NCBI RefSeq assembly: GCF_017115085.1
Contig: NZ_JABXKJ010000232.1
Coordinates: forward strand, 1-37,066
Length of the DNA: 37,066 nucleotides
Direction of reading: 5' to 3'
From: Nostoc sp. NMS7
GTDB lineage: Bacteria; Cyanobacteriota; Cyanobacteriia; Cyanobacteriales; Nostocaceae
The position numbers were made by a program, and so were the translations under genes. Positions 7,876-19,500 of this stretch are shown here, in pieces; the first letter of the stretch is position 1, and each line of letters starts with the position of its first letter. A model generated the notes under the pieces. That model was not told the origin of the DNA and searched no databases. It was given only the letters and a program-made list of their open reading frames with translations.

Positions 7876-9171
7876 CTACTCTCCATTGATTGAGAAAGGG
7901 ACTACCTGCTCGGGGCACTGAGTGTTCGCGGGAGTAAAAAAACCAATCATCGCCACAAAAACGCTGATGACGCCGATTAGAACCAGCACAAGCGGTACGC
8001 CTATCTTTTCTGCAAACGCTGTGGTCAGAGCAGTACCTACTGGTCCCAAAATTGTAAGTAGCGTCCAAAAAGCAGCAGAAACACGACCCAGAAGTTGATC
8101 GGGTGTAACTTGCTGGCGCAGTGTTATCGAACTGACATTCCTGAGTGTGAGGCCAAAGGTAAAGAAAGTAGCTAGAGTCGCTATCATCACTACAGTGGGC
8201 GCAAATCCAATAGAGGCGATCGTAATTCCCTGGATAGTCAAACTACCTAAAAAGCACAAACCAAATCCCCATCTACGGCGTAAGGTGGGTGCAGTTAAAC
8301 CTCCCAAGAGGGCACCAAAGCTCCCTACCCCAAAGACAACACCAATGGCATCATTGTTTTGATACAAATCGTATTTTAAGCGGAAGATACAAAGGTCTAT
8401 CGTTGCCTCTGAGAAAAAGATGAATGTGGCAAGGATCAATGTGACAGACTTCAGCACTGGGTGGTTCAACAAAAAGCGTATACCTGCGAGAAATTCTTGA
8501 AGATGTGCATACTTTGTACTGATATCTGTTACGGGATTAATCATAATTGCTTTACGTATCCTGACACAAAACATCAGCAGTGCAGAGAGTATGTATGAAA
8601 GGCTAGCTATTCCCATAGCAGAAGAAGGGTCGAACCGCTTGGAGAGCAAGCCTGCGAGCATAGGACCTGCAACATATGCCAATGCAACAGTTGATTGTAG
8701 GCGACCATTAGCATCAGTAGTCAGATCGACATCAACAATATTGGGTATGGCAGCATTATAAGTGATGAGGAAAGTAGTAGTCAGATAGGCAGTGATTCCA
8801 GCAACTACATAGATTAGACCAATGTTTGCTCCCAAAAACCACCAACTAAGCGGAATGAGGGCATAGAATATAGCCCGACCAATGTCACAGAAAATCATTA
8901 GCCAGCGCCGATCCATATGATCGACGATCGCCCCGGAAACTATGCCAGATATTAGATTGCCAACACCGATAGTTCCAGTGACAAGACCCATCTGAGCAAT
9001 TGAACCAGTTGCCTCCAGCACCAATAGGGGCATGACAATCATGGCGAACGAGTCACCAAAAGCATCAAACGTTTGACCAGCCCAGAAAATATTGAAGTTG
9101 CGATCGCGCCAAAGGCGGGCACCAGGTGTGAGGGCATTTTCTTTAGTAGATGTTTCTTTCTTTCTAGCCAC
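7876..9171 (-). CDS. MFS exporter (EntS/MFS_3-like)
   Basis: 431 residues, about 12 membrane helices, as in the enterobactin-exporter type of the major facilitator superfamily. The start region is typical (ARLWRDRNFNIFWAGQTFDAF) and the loop 2-3 motif is IVDHMDRRWLMIFCD. The second half (LGRVSAAFWTLLTILGPVGT) is also typical. Substrate is likely the cluster product or a related small molecule, pumped across the inner membrane. The start is GTG at 9171 with GAGG seven bases upstream; no better ATG lies nearby. It lies 126 bp after the PKS gene with a palindrome in the gap. Confidence 0.88.
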   Translation of the reverse strand: MARKKETSTKENALTPGARLWRDRNFNIFWAGQTFDAFGDSFAMIVMPLLVLEATGSIAQMGLVTGTIGVGNLISGIVSGAIVDHMDRRWLMIFCDIGRAIFYALIPLSWWFLGANIGLIYVVAGITAYLTTTFLITYNAAIPNIVDVDLTTDANGRLQSTVALAYVAGPMLAGLLSKRFDPSSAMGIASLSYILSALLMFCVRIRKAIMINPVTDISTKYAHLQEFLAGIRFLLNHPVLKSVTLILATFIFFSEATIDLCIFRLKYDLYQNNDAIGVVFGVGSFGALLGGLTAPTLRRRWGFGLCFLGSLTIQGITIASIGFAPTVVMIATLATFFTFGLTLRNVSSITLRQQVTPDQLLGRVSAAFWTLLTILGPVGTALTTAFAEKIGVPLVLVLIGVISVFVAMIGFFTPANTQCPEQVVPFSINGE

Positions 9172-9212
9172 AACTGCCTCTTTGATAGTGCTGAAGCTAC
9201 GCTTTATTGACT

Positions 9213-9234
9213 GTCCTGACTATATAAGCAGGAC
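9213..9234. promoter_or_regulatory. Palindrome upstream of the exporter gene
   Basis: GTCCTG (9213-9218) and CAGGAC (9229-9234) flank ACTATATAAG. The palindrome includes a TATATA-like -10 and lies 42 bp before the exporter start, in the only sizeable gap between the PKS gene and the exporter. This fits an operator over an internal promoter that would let the exporter be expressed separately. No regulator gene for it is visible in the window. Confidence 0.3.
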
Positions 9235-9297
9235 GAACATATAGCCCGAAGACGTTCTTCTAATCCTTACCAAGCTTGTAGCAGTGGGGAGGGCAGA

Positions 9298-12200
9298 TCA
9301 ACGTGAAGTAGTTACTGGCTGTGGGGAATTCAGGAAACCGCTACGAATGAAGTATGAGAAGTAAATACTCAGCAGTTCAGTATCTACTGGTGGACAGATG
9401 ATGGAAGTGTTTGCAAGTCTAATGAGCGTGTTTTGGCAGTCGTACTTTCTTAGTCTTGTTGGTTGATTCTGCTCTTCGGAAAAAAGAGCCAACAAAGGAT
9501 ACAAAGCATTTTCTTGAGAATGCCTTGCCACATTGATCAGTTCTGCTCGCCACTTGTCATACGCAACCGACTGAAGTGGGTAGCCAAAAGAGTTAATCCA
9601 GTTGATAATATTGCTCCAGTGGATGGGATGAGGATTAACTAAGTGAAAAACTTTCCCTAGTGATTCTTTTTGTCTAGATAGGTAGATAAGCGCTTTACTC
9701 ACATAGTCCACAGGAGTCATATCCACTAATGTATCATTGTTTGATGCAATACCCAGTTGGATACATCCTTTTGCCATTCTGAACAACATATCATTGGTAT
9801 GACAGATACCTGTTTTGCTATCTCCTACTATATTTCCTGGTCTGTAGATACAGACTGGAACCCCTCTGGATTGTGCAATTTTTACTAACTTTTCAGCAAC
9901 CCATTTGCCCTGACCATAACCTGTATAGTAACCTTCACTATGCTCAAGGTTGTCCTCTTCTTCAAGTAGCTTAACATCAGAATAGGCATCTAAGTCAAAA
10001 ACAGCGATGGAAGAAATATAATGCACGGGCTTCACTTTGAACTGACAAGCCAATCTAAGGATTTCCTGGGTTCCAAGAACATTGGTTGCCTTAAGCGCAT
10101 GGTATGGGTAAATAAAATTAACTAACGCTCCATTATGATAGATAACATCAATTTTGGTTGACATTTGGTAAAACTGCTCATTTGATAGACCCAAAAGTGA
10201 CTTAGACAGATCTCCTAAGATTGGGATAATTCTAGATTTAAAAAATTCATTCCATAGAGAATATGTTTCCAGGTTTTTTTGGATGCGGTTTTTGCCTTCC
10301 TCAGCATCGTGGGCACGTACTAAACAATAAATGTTTGCCGGAGTTTGCTCAAGGAGTTCATGGAGTAAAAAGGCTCCTAGAAAGCCTGTCACTCCAGTCA
10401 AGAAGATATTAGCTGGTTCTGCTATATACTCCACAGGTAAAGCCTCAGGGTTGATTGCGGGATCTAGAACTGCTTCAGCTTGCAAATCTGTGTCAGTCGT
10501 TGCCCTATTTTCACTGAATGAGCCTTCCCGACGAGCAATGTCAATCACTTGGGCAAAATCGGCTACAGTAGGTGTCTCCAGCAAGCTCCGTAGGGAAAGT
10601 TCTACCTGGAAGGTTTCGCGCAGTTGCAATACAAGCTGGGTAGCCAACATGGAATGTCCTCCCAACTCAAAGAAGTTGTCATGGATGCCGACTTGTTCTA
10701 TACCAAGCAAATTTTGCCAAATATTGGCAATAGTCCGCTCAAGCTCATTGGTCGGAGCAACATAGACATTCGGCAAATACGGTCTCGGGTGAAGTGAGGA
10801 TGAATTTACTTTCTCTGCATTTTCTGTATCTTTTAAAGATTTCAGTTGAGTCTGTTGGTTAATGCTAGCCTGGTATATCTGCTGTTGTGGTTCAATCCAG
10901 TAACGCTGTCGCTCAAAGGGGTAGGTTGGTAAGGGGAGACGATGGCGTCGTTCATGGGCGTAAAACCCTGACCAATCCACTTTTACTCCTACAAGCCATA
11001 TCTGGCCTAATGTGTTCAGCAAAAATGCAACATCCGAGAACTGGTCGTGCGGATGACGTAACGAAGATAGTATAATATGACCAGCAGTCTTATTGGGATG
11101 GCATCTTGCTAATGTGCTCAATGTCCGCCCAGGTCCAACCTCCAACAGTATACGCTCTGGTTCTGTCAACAGCTCGTGCATACCGTCTGCCAAACGAACC
11201 GTTTGGCGCAGATGCTTGGCCCAATAACTTGGATTCGTCGCCTCCGTCGCTTTTATCCAAGTACCAGTGACGTTAGATATATAGGGAATTGTCGGGGGCT
11301 TTAAGTGTACTTTTTCTACCAGATCAGTAAATGGAACTAACATCGAGTCCATCATAACTGAATGAAAGGCATGGGAAGTATGGAGAAGGCGGCACTCTAT
11401 GCCTCGTTCAAGTAGCTGCATCTGCAATGCATCTACAGCCTCTGTCGGACCTGATACAACACAAAGAGATAGCCCGTTGTTCGCAGCTAAAGAGAGTTGC
11501 TGGCCCAAAAGAGGGTATACCTCCTTTTCCGGAAGTGACACGGCGAGCATGGCACCACCGGGCAGGTTCTGCATCAGTTGTCCGCGAGCGGTAACCAACT
11601 TCAAGGCATCTTCTAGAGAGAAAACTCCAGCAAGACTTGCTGCGACATATTCACCAATACTGTGGCCGATCATTGCTTGGGGATGCACGCCCCACGACAT
11701 CCACAACTTGGCTAGGGCATACTCAATCACAAATAGCGCTGGCTGTGTAATGAAAGTCTGCTGTAGTTGCTGCGTAGCCTCTTCAGCTTGCTCGTTCCTT
11801 GGGTACAGCACTTGGCGCAGATCAAGCCCTAGCTTTGGTTTGAGAAATTCTGAGCAAAGGTCAACCTGCTCACGAAATATCGGTTCCTCCTGATAAAGTT
11901 CTAACGCCATATTCACATACTGCGCTCCCTGCCCTGTAAACATAAATACGACCGACCGTTCACTAGGCTCTTGGGTGGCGGTAAAAACCCGTTTGGGGTT
12001 CAGCATTTCCAGCGAGAGCGCAGCATCATCAAGGTCGCGGCACACCAGCATCCGACGATGACTGAAAGCTTTTTTACCAATATGGTAGGTATGCGTGACA
12101 TCGGCGAGGTTAACATCTGGATGTTGCTTCAAGTAATCAACGAGATTGTCAGTCGCAGTTTCAAGTGCAGAATTAGTCTTGGCAGATAACACCAGCAATT

Positions 12201-13554
12201 GCCAGGGTCTGGAAATTCCAGAAGCCTGAACAAGCGGGGCTTCCTCAAGAATGATGTGTGCATTGGTTCCACCGATGCCAAAGGAACTGACCCCAGCCCG
12301 GCGTGGAGTTCTGTCTGTTTTCCATTCAGTAAGCTCAGTGTTGACGTAAAAAGGACTATTTGCGAAATCAATCTTGGGATTGGGTTGTTCAAAGTGCAAG
12401 CTAGGTGGTATAAGCTTGTTTTTCAGCGCCAGGACGGTCTTGATTAAGCCCGTCACACCAGATGCCGTATTCAGATGTCCGACATTTGTTTTGACTGAGC
12501 CGATGGCACAGAAGCCTTTTTTCTGAGTACTGGTGCGAAAAACTTGTGTCAGTGCAGCGACTTCAATCGGATCGCCCACAGGTGTGGCGGTTCCGTGAGC
12601 TTCGATATAGGTGATAGTTTCGGGTTCAACCCTGGCTATTGCCATAGCCTCTGCAATCACTTCTGCCTGACCATCCACACTGGGTGCGGTGTAGCCAACT
12701 TTCAAAGAACCGTCATTATTGATAGCTGAACCTTTGATAACTGCATGAATGTGGTCTCCATTTGCGAGAGCATCTGCTAGCCGTTTTAAAACGACAATTC
12801 CTACACCAGAACCGAAAATAGTTCCCTGTGCCTTGGCATCAAAGGCTCTACAGCGTCCATCAGGAGAAAAAATCCCCCCCTCTTGATACAAATAACCTAC
12901 TTTTTGTGGGACGCTGATTGAAACTCCACCAGCTAAAGCCATATCACATTCATGATTTAATAAGCTTTGGCAACTTAGGTGAACAGCAACCAACGAAGTC
13001 GAGCAGGAAGTTTGAACAGCCACACTCGGTCCCTTCAGGTTTAATTTGTAAGAGACGCGTGTGGTCAGATAATCTTTTTCATTTCCATGCAGAATGGCTA
13101 AATCGCCTACAGCTCCTACGAGTCCAAGGTTTGAAAAAATGTTGAACAAGTAGGTGCTTATAGAGACACCAGCATAAACACCTATTTGACCTTGGTAAGA
13201 TTCAGAGTTGTAGCCAGCATTTTCAACAGCTTCGCAGGCACATTCTAAAAAGAGGCGGTGTTGTGGATCCATTATTTCAGCTTCTCTGGGATTAAAGCCG
13301 AAGAATGAAGCGTCAAACATATCTATACCTTCCATTACAGGTGTGGCTTTAACATAATTGGGGCTATTCAGCACAGCAGCATCTACACCTGAAGACTCCA
13401 GTTCCTGGTTAGATAAAAATGAAATTGATTCCACACCGTCGCGCAGGTTATGCCAAAACTCATCAATACTTCTGGCTTTTGGAAATCGACCGCTCATGCC
13501 GATAATAGCTATTTCTGTCCCATTAAAACGATCAAGCGTATCTGAGTTAATCAT
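9298..13554 (-). CDS. Modular type I PKS with reductive release: KS-AT-ACP-TD
   Basis: 1418 residues. KS (about 10-435): active Cys in VQTSCSTSL (near 184), His in EAHGTATPVGDP (near 319) and KTNVGHL (near 359). AT (about 520-850): GHSIGEYVAA (Ser near 631) and HAFH (near 728), the pattern of malonyl-CoA selectivity. Carrier domain: LGGHSMLA (Ser near 967). C-terminal thioester reductase: GVTGFLGAF (near 1055) for NADPH, Ser in HYISSIAVF and the Tyr-x-x-x-Lys of GYGQGKWVAEK (near 1215), so the reductase triad is intact. There is no KR, DH, ER or TE. The module adds one malonyl unit to the peptide and releases it as a beta-keto aldehyde or alcohol. Start placed at ATG 13554 (AGAGGTG upstream) rather than the in-frame GTG 13563. 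It overlaps the end of NRPS-2 by 8 bases, indicating translational coupling. Confidence 0.93.
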   Translation of the reverse strand: MINSDTLDRFNGTEIAIIGMSGRFPKARSIDEFWHNLRDGVESISFLSNQELESSGVDAAVLNSPNYVKATPVMEGIDMFDASFFGFNPREAEIMDPQHRLFLECACEAVENAGYNSESYQGQIGVYAGVSISTYLFNIFSNLGLVGAVGDLAILHGNEKDYLTTRVSYKLNLKGPSVAVQTSCSTSLVAVHLSCQSLLNHECDMALAGGVSISVPQKVGYLYQEGGIFSPDGRCRAFDAKAQGTIFGSGVGIVVLKRLADALANGDHIHAVIKGSAINNDGSLKVGYTAPSVDGQAEVIAEAMAIARVEPETITYIEAHGTATPVGDPIEVAALTQVFRTSTQKKGFCAIGSVKTNVGHLNTASGVTGLIKTVLALKNKLIPPSLHFEQPNPKIDFANSPFYVNTELTEWKTDRTPRRAGVSSFGIGGTNAHIILEEAPLVQASGISRPWQLLVLSAKTNSALETATDNLVDYLKQHPDVNLADVTHTYHIGKKAFSHRRMLVCRDLDDAALSLEMLNPKRVFTATQEPSERSVVFMFTGQGAQYVNMALELYQEEPIFREQVDLCSEFLKPKLGLDLRQVLYPRNEQAEEATQQLQQTFITQPALFVIEYALAKLWMSWGVHPQAMIGHSIGEYVAASLAGVFSLEDALKLVTARGQLMQNLPGGAMLAVSLPEKEVYPLLGQQLSLAANNGLSLCVVSGPTEAVDALQMQLLERGIECRLLHTSHAFHSVMMDSMLVPFTDLVEKVHLKPPTIPYISNVTGTWIKATEATNPSYWAKHLRQTVRLADGMHELLTEPERILLEVGPGRTLSTLARCHPNKTAGHIILSSLRHPHDQFSDVAFLLNTLGQIWLVGVKVDWSGFYAHERRHRLPLPTYPFERQRYWIEPQQQIYQASINQQTQLKSLKDTENAEKVNSSSLHPRPYLPNVYVAPTNELERTIANIWQNLLGIEQVGIHDNFFELGGHSMLATQLVLQLRETFQVELSLRSLLETPTVADFAQVIDIARREGSFSENRATTDTDLQAEAVLDPAINPEALPVEYIAEPANIFLTGVTGFLGAFLLHELLEQTPANIYCLVRAHDAEEGKNRIQKNLETYSLWNEFFKSRIIPILGDLSKSLLGLSNEQFYQMSTKIDVIYHNGALVNFIYPYHALKATNVLGTQEILRLACQFKVKPVHYISSIAVFDLDAYSDVKLLEEEDNLEHSEGYYTGYGQGKWVAEKLVKIAQSRGVPVCIYRPGNIVGDSKTGICHTNDMLFRMAKGCIQLGIASNNDTLVDMTPVDYVSKALIYLSRQKESLGKVFHLVNPHPIHWSNIINWINSFGYPLQSVAYDKWRAELINVARHSQENALYPLLALFSEEQNQPTRLRKYDCQNTLIRLANTSIICPPVDTELLSIYFSYFIRSGFLNSPQPVTTSR

Positions 13555-16500
13555 CTTGAACACCTCTGTGATTTTTTGTTGCTCTATATTCTTGTCTGAA
13601 TTGCTTTTGAAGATTTATTGATTTTTTACGCGTCTCCGCTCGGTCATGGATATGTTGGAAAGAAGGTGGCTCAATTTGTTTCTGGTTTAAATATTTAGCC
13701 AAGGCATTTATGGTTGGACACTTATACACGTCAACCATTGGTATATCCATGTTAAAAACCTCTCGCAGTTTGCTAAGTACTTGGACTATGAGTAATGAAT
13801 TACCACCTAAATCAAAGAAATTATCATGCACACCCACTGTCTCTAAACGAAGCACCTCTTGCCAAATATTAGCGATGATTTGCTCCACCTTATTCTGGGG
13901 TGGCACATAAGCTACTTCTAACTCCAAGCGAAGACCATCTGGCTCAGGTAACGCCCGACGGTCAATCTTACCGTTGGGTGTCACTGGCAAAGCATCCAGT
14001 AGTACAAAGGCTGAAGGCACCATGTAATCAGGCAGTTTCTGTTTCAGAAGATTACGCAGGTCACTGATTGTAAGTACCAGTTTTTGATGTGAAACAACAT
14101 AGGCTACCAGACGCTTGTCCCCTGGTTTATCCTCCCTATCTATCACCACAACCTCGCGCACTGCGGGATGTAAGCTCAGCATCGCCTCGATCTCCCCAAG
14201 CTCGATGCGGAAGCCTCGAATCTTCACCTGGTCGTCGATACGACCGAGGAACTCAAGGTTTCCATCCAGCAAATAACGACCCAAATCGCCAGTCTTATAA
14301 AGCTGATCGGTAGTTATTTGCGTAAACTGATTAGTAATGAATCGGCTTTTGGTGAGTACATCATCGCTCATGTATCCCCTAGATAAGTAGGGGGTACGAA
14401 CATAGATTTCACCCACCTCGCTCACACCCGCTAACTGCTGTGAGGCATTGAGAACAAGTAACTGAACATCCTGAATTCCTCGACCCAAGGGTAAAATCTC
14501 TTTTAAACTCGCCGGATCATTATCCGAATCAACATCTCCCTGATTGGGGACGATCAAATACCCCATTGCCTGAGGAGTTTCAGTGGTTCCGTAAAAATTA
14601 ACGCAGGTAACTGAGGGGGCTAACTTTCGGATATTGGAAATATGGCGCTTTGTTAAGACATCTCCACCAAAGAAGACATAACGAAGGTATGGAAAAGTAG
14701 CATTGTCGTTGCTAGCGGTAGTGTAATCCGGTGTTGTTTCCGTCAGCAGTTGTCCTATCGCTGGGGTCAGATGAGCGATGCTAATCTGCTGTTGCTTCGT
14801 CCATTTCGCTAAGTAGCTAGGGTTTACTATTTCCTCTGGATCTGGAATGCATAGGGTAGCCCCCAAACACAGTGGCGCAAAGATATCCCGTAGTAAGGGG
14901 TCGTGCGAAACCCCGGAGAGCATGCTAAAGCGATCTGACTCGTGGAGTCCAAACGTCTGCCTCTGCCAGTGTAAGAAATGAGACAGAGGTCTGTGTGTTC
15001 CTAAAATTCCCTTTGGCATTCCAGTTGAGCCTGAGGTAAATGCGACATATGCCAAGTCATCTGGGTCAACGGACACGCCTGGATCGTCCATTGAATAGCC
15101 AATTAATAAATCGCGTACTGCACTAATGCCACTTTGGGGAAGCTGCAAGCGATAGCAGCATGATTTCGCCACAAACTCTTCCAGAGTGTCTGGGACCTTT
15201 TCCGCTGTTTCCAACTGTAGCCACATCCGGGGCTTTGTCACGTGAAGGCAATTTATCAGGCGGGAAGCTGGATAAGTTGAATCTAAAATCACGAAGGCGG
15301 CACCAGCTTTGAGGACTCCAAGCAAAGCCCAAACCAAAGAGGCACTGCGGTGACCGTAAATAGCAACAATCTCTTGAGACTGGATACCGCTTGCAAGCAA
15401 ATAATTAGCAAGTTGGTTGCTAAGAGCATTGAGTTCTCTGTAGCTCCAGCCTTCTTGTTCGTTTACAAGTGCCAAACTTTCTGGAACTCGGTTTGCCTGT
15501 AGGCATAACTGATTGTATACGGTTCCTTCCCATTCACAACGGAGGGGTTGAACTGGATTTGGTAAGAGAACAGCAGCCGTGGGAGTTACTAGAGAAAAAT
15601 TAGCAATTCTTTCCTCTGAGTTTTCCACAATTTGCGACAGCAGATATTGCAGCTGTTCCAGCATCTCAACCATCCGAGCAGGTTCAAATAGCTCGGTATT
15701 ATAGACCAATTCTAACTGGATTCCTTCATTTTGTTCTTTTGCATACAGAGTTATATCGAACTTCGACCCAACTTCAACTTCAGCAGGCGAGAGGATCTCT
15801 ACTGTCAGACCGGGGAGTACGATCGGCTCGGATGCAAAGTTGAGCATATTAAAAAATACCTGAAACAGGGGGTTGCGACTTAGATCGCGTTCCGGTTGCA
15901 GTTCATCCACCAGCTTCTCGAAAGGCATGCTCTGGTGAGCATAAGCACCTAAAGCCACCTCACGCACCCGTCTCAGTAGCTCCCGAAAAGTTGGGTTCCC
16001 TGAAAGGTCAGTACGGAGTACCAGAGTGTTAACAAAAAAGCCAATCAGTGATTCAATTTCCGCATTGTTTCGACCTGCGATCGGAGAACCTACAATGATA
16101 TCTTCCTGCTTGATACAGCGGTAGAGCAATGTTTTGAACGCTGCTAACAGCGTCATAAACAAGGTCACTCCTTCCCGTTGACTCAGTGTCTTGAGCGCCT
16201 GGGACAGAGACTTGGAAAGCACCAGCGATCGCTTTGCCCCCCGGAAGTGCTGAACTGTTGCTCGCGGTTTGTCCGTGGGCAACTCTAGGACGGGGAGAGT
16301 ACCACCAAGCTGCCGATTCCAATAGGAAAGGTGGGCTTGGAGTACGTCATCTTGCAGCCACTGTTGCTCCCAATGAGCAAAGTCCGCATACTGAATAGGT
16401 AAGTCGGCAAGTGGTGAGGGATTTCCTATGGAAAAAGCTGTGTAAAGCGCTGCCAGTTCCCGGACAAATACATTGATAGACCAACCGTCTAAGATAATAT

Positions 16501-19500
16501 GATGCATCACGAGCAGCAGCACAGACTCTGCTTCACCCAGCCGGAGCAAGGTGGTTCGTAACAGAGAACCTCGTTCTAAATCGAAGGGTCGCTGCTCCTC
16601 TTCGGTTGCTAGTCGGATAACCTCTCCTTCCCGCTCGGTTTCTGCAACCTCTCGCAGCTCAATTATCGGCAGCGTTAGGGTCAAGGTTGGGGCGATGACC
16701 TGAACTGGGCGTCCATCCACAACTACAAAAGTGGTTCTGAGAGCTTCGTGGCGACGCACGATTTCGTTAAAGCTATGTTCCAACGCCGCTATATTGATCT
16801 GTCCCTTGAGGCGAACGGCAGCAGACATATTATAGGCAGAGTTACCAGGCTGCAACTGTTCTAGCAACCACAGCCTAGTTTGGGCAAAAGATAGGGGAAG
16901 GTGTCCATCCCGCAAGACTGGCAATATGGGCAAATCTTGAATGCCTTGTTTTAATCGACCTAGCTTCTCAAGACTTTCTGCCAAGCTAGCAACCGTAGGT
17001 GCTTCAAACAGGCTACGTAAGGGCAGTTCCACCTGGAAAGATTGGCGCAGTCGGGATATGACTTGAGTTGCTAGCAGAGAATGCCCCCCCAACTCAAAGA
17101 AATTATCATGGATACCAACTTGCTCAATTTTCAGAACCTCAGACCAGATACCTGCCAGCGCCTCCTCAACTATTGTCCGAGGAGCTACATACTCCGCTTC
17201 TACATCTGGACGGAAATCTTCTGGAGTGGGTAGCGCACGGCGATCAACTTTTCCGCTGGGGGTCAGCGGCATGGTATCCAAGAAAACGAAGGCGGAGGAT
17301 ACCATATAGTCTGGCAACTTCTCCATTAGGAAGTTGCGTAGCTCATTAACGGTAGGAGCTGATTCTTGCTTAACAACTAGATAAGCCACCAGACGCTTGT
17401 CACCTGCTATGTCTTCTCGAACCGTGACTACGGTTGCCTGCACGGCTGGGTGTTGGCTCAGTACAGTCTCGATTTCTCCTAACTCAATACGGAAGCCGCG
17501 AATTTTTACCTGATAATCGATGCGACCCAAGAACTCAATAGTGCCATCGGGTTTGTAGCGTGCTAGGTCGCCAGTTTTATAGAGGCGCGTTCCTACCTTG
17601 TTACTGTTCGCTGAAGGGTAGGGGTTGGGAATGAACTTCTCAGCAGTTAGATCGGGACGGTTGTGGTAGCCACGGGCAAGACCAACACCAGCAATGTGCA
17701 ACTCACCAGAAACTCCAATCGCTACAGGTTGAATATCTGAATCCAGAATATAGATTTGAGTGTTGGAGATCGGGTGACCTATGGGGACGGTACCGCGATC
17801 GCTGTCTTGCTGGCATTCCCAGAAGGTGACATCAATCGCAGCTTCCGTTGGTCCATAGAGGTTGTGCAGTTTAACACCTCTCAAACGGTTAAAAAAGCGT
17901 TCTTCGAGATCCAATGGCAGTGCCTCCCCACTGCACATGACCTGTCTCAGACAACTGCAAGTCTCAAGGCTCTGTTCCTCCAGAAAAATATGGAGCATGG
18001 AGGGAACAAAATGGAGTGTGGTAATCTTCTGCTTGGCGATGAGCTTTACTAGGTAGGCACTGTCCCGATGACCTCCTGGTTGCGCTAAAATCAAGCAAGC
18101 TCCGGTCAATAAAGTCCAGAAAAACTCCCAAACTGACACATCAAAGCTAAAGGGGGTCTTCTGTAAAACGCGATCTGCTGCTGTTAATTGGTAGGCATCT
18201 TGCATCCAAAGCAAGCGATTGCAAATCCCACGGTGAGTATTGATTGGACCCTTTGGCAGTCCTGTCGAGCCAGAGGTGTAGATGACATAGGCAGAATTGT
18301 CAGATGTCACACCACTGTTCGGGCTATCCGTACTCTCTAGTGCGATAGTCGTCCAGTTAGAATCTAGATAAACCACCCTTGCTTGCTGATGGGGAAGACG
18401 TTCAGTTAGATGTTTTTGAGTCAACAGCACTGACACCTGAGCATCTTCTAGCATAAATGCCAGACGCTCTTGCGGATAATCCGGGTCTAGAGGTACGTAA
18501 GCCCCTCCTGCTTTGAGTATACCTATTAGTCCTACTACCATTTCTAGGGAACGTTCTACACAGATACCCACCTGTACCTCCGGAGCCACACCCAACTTTT
18601 GCAGATAATATGCCAGTTGATTCGCTCGTCGATTCAGTTCCTGGTAGCTAAGTTGTTCCTCTGCAAAAACCACTGCCACGGCGTTGGGGGTTCGCTCAAC
18701 TTGCGCCTCAAACAATTGATGAATGCATGCCTCATTAGGATACTCTGCTTGGGTATCATTCCATTGAATCAGCAGTTGATGCTGTTCTGCTGGTGTCAAA
18801 AGCGGTAAGTCAGACAAATCTTGCTCTGGGTTAGTAACAATACCTTCTAGCAAAGTTTGAAAATGCCCTGCCATCCTCTCAATAGTACTGGCATCAAACA
18901 AGTCTCTGTTGTACTCTAACCAACCTTTGATTCCACTCAGTGTTTCTTCTAAATCGAGTGTCAAATCAAACTTCGCCGTGCCATTGTCAATTTCTAATGG
19001 AATTAATTGCAAACCGGAAAATTCCAATGCTGACATAGGAGTGTTTTGCAGAGCAAACATCACCTGAAACAGGGGTGTGTGGCTCATATCCCGTTCTGGT
19101 CGCAAAGTTTCCACCAGTTTCTCAAAAGGCAATTCCTGATGATTATAAGCCTCCAGAACTACATCCCGCACCGATGAAAGTAGTTCTTGAAAGCTGGGAT
19201 TGCCTCCCAGGTTGGTTCGCAGCACCACAGTATTGATGAAAAACCCGATTAAATCCTCAGTTTCTGCCTGGTTGCGATTAGCAACGGGAGAACCAACAAT
19301 CATATCTGCTTGCCCTGTGTAACGGTAAAGCAATATTTTGAAAGCGGTTAGCAGGGTGATAAACGGGGTAACTCCTGCTTGCTGACTCAAGTCTAAAATT
19401 GCCTTCGATAGGGACTTAGGCAACTGCAATTTTTGCCTGGCTCCACAAAAGGTTTGCACAGCCGGTCGCGGTCGATCGGTGGGTAATTGTAAGACAGGTA

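Noticed and set aside
10331..10765. Long plus-strand open frames opposite the PKS and NRPS genes (also 11399-11893, 13358-13621, 17756-18052)
   Set aside because: They lie wholly inside well-supported minus-strand domains and show no family resemblance.
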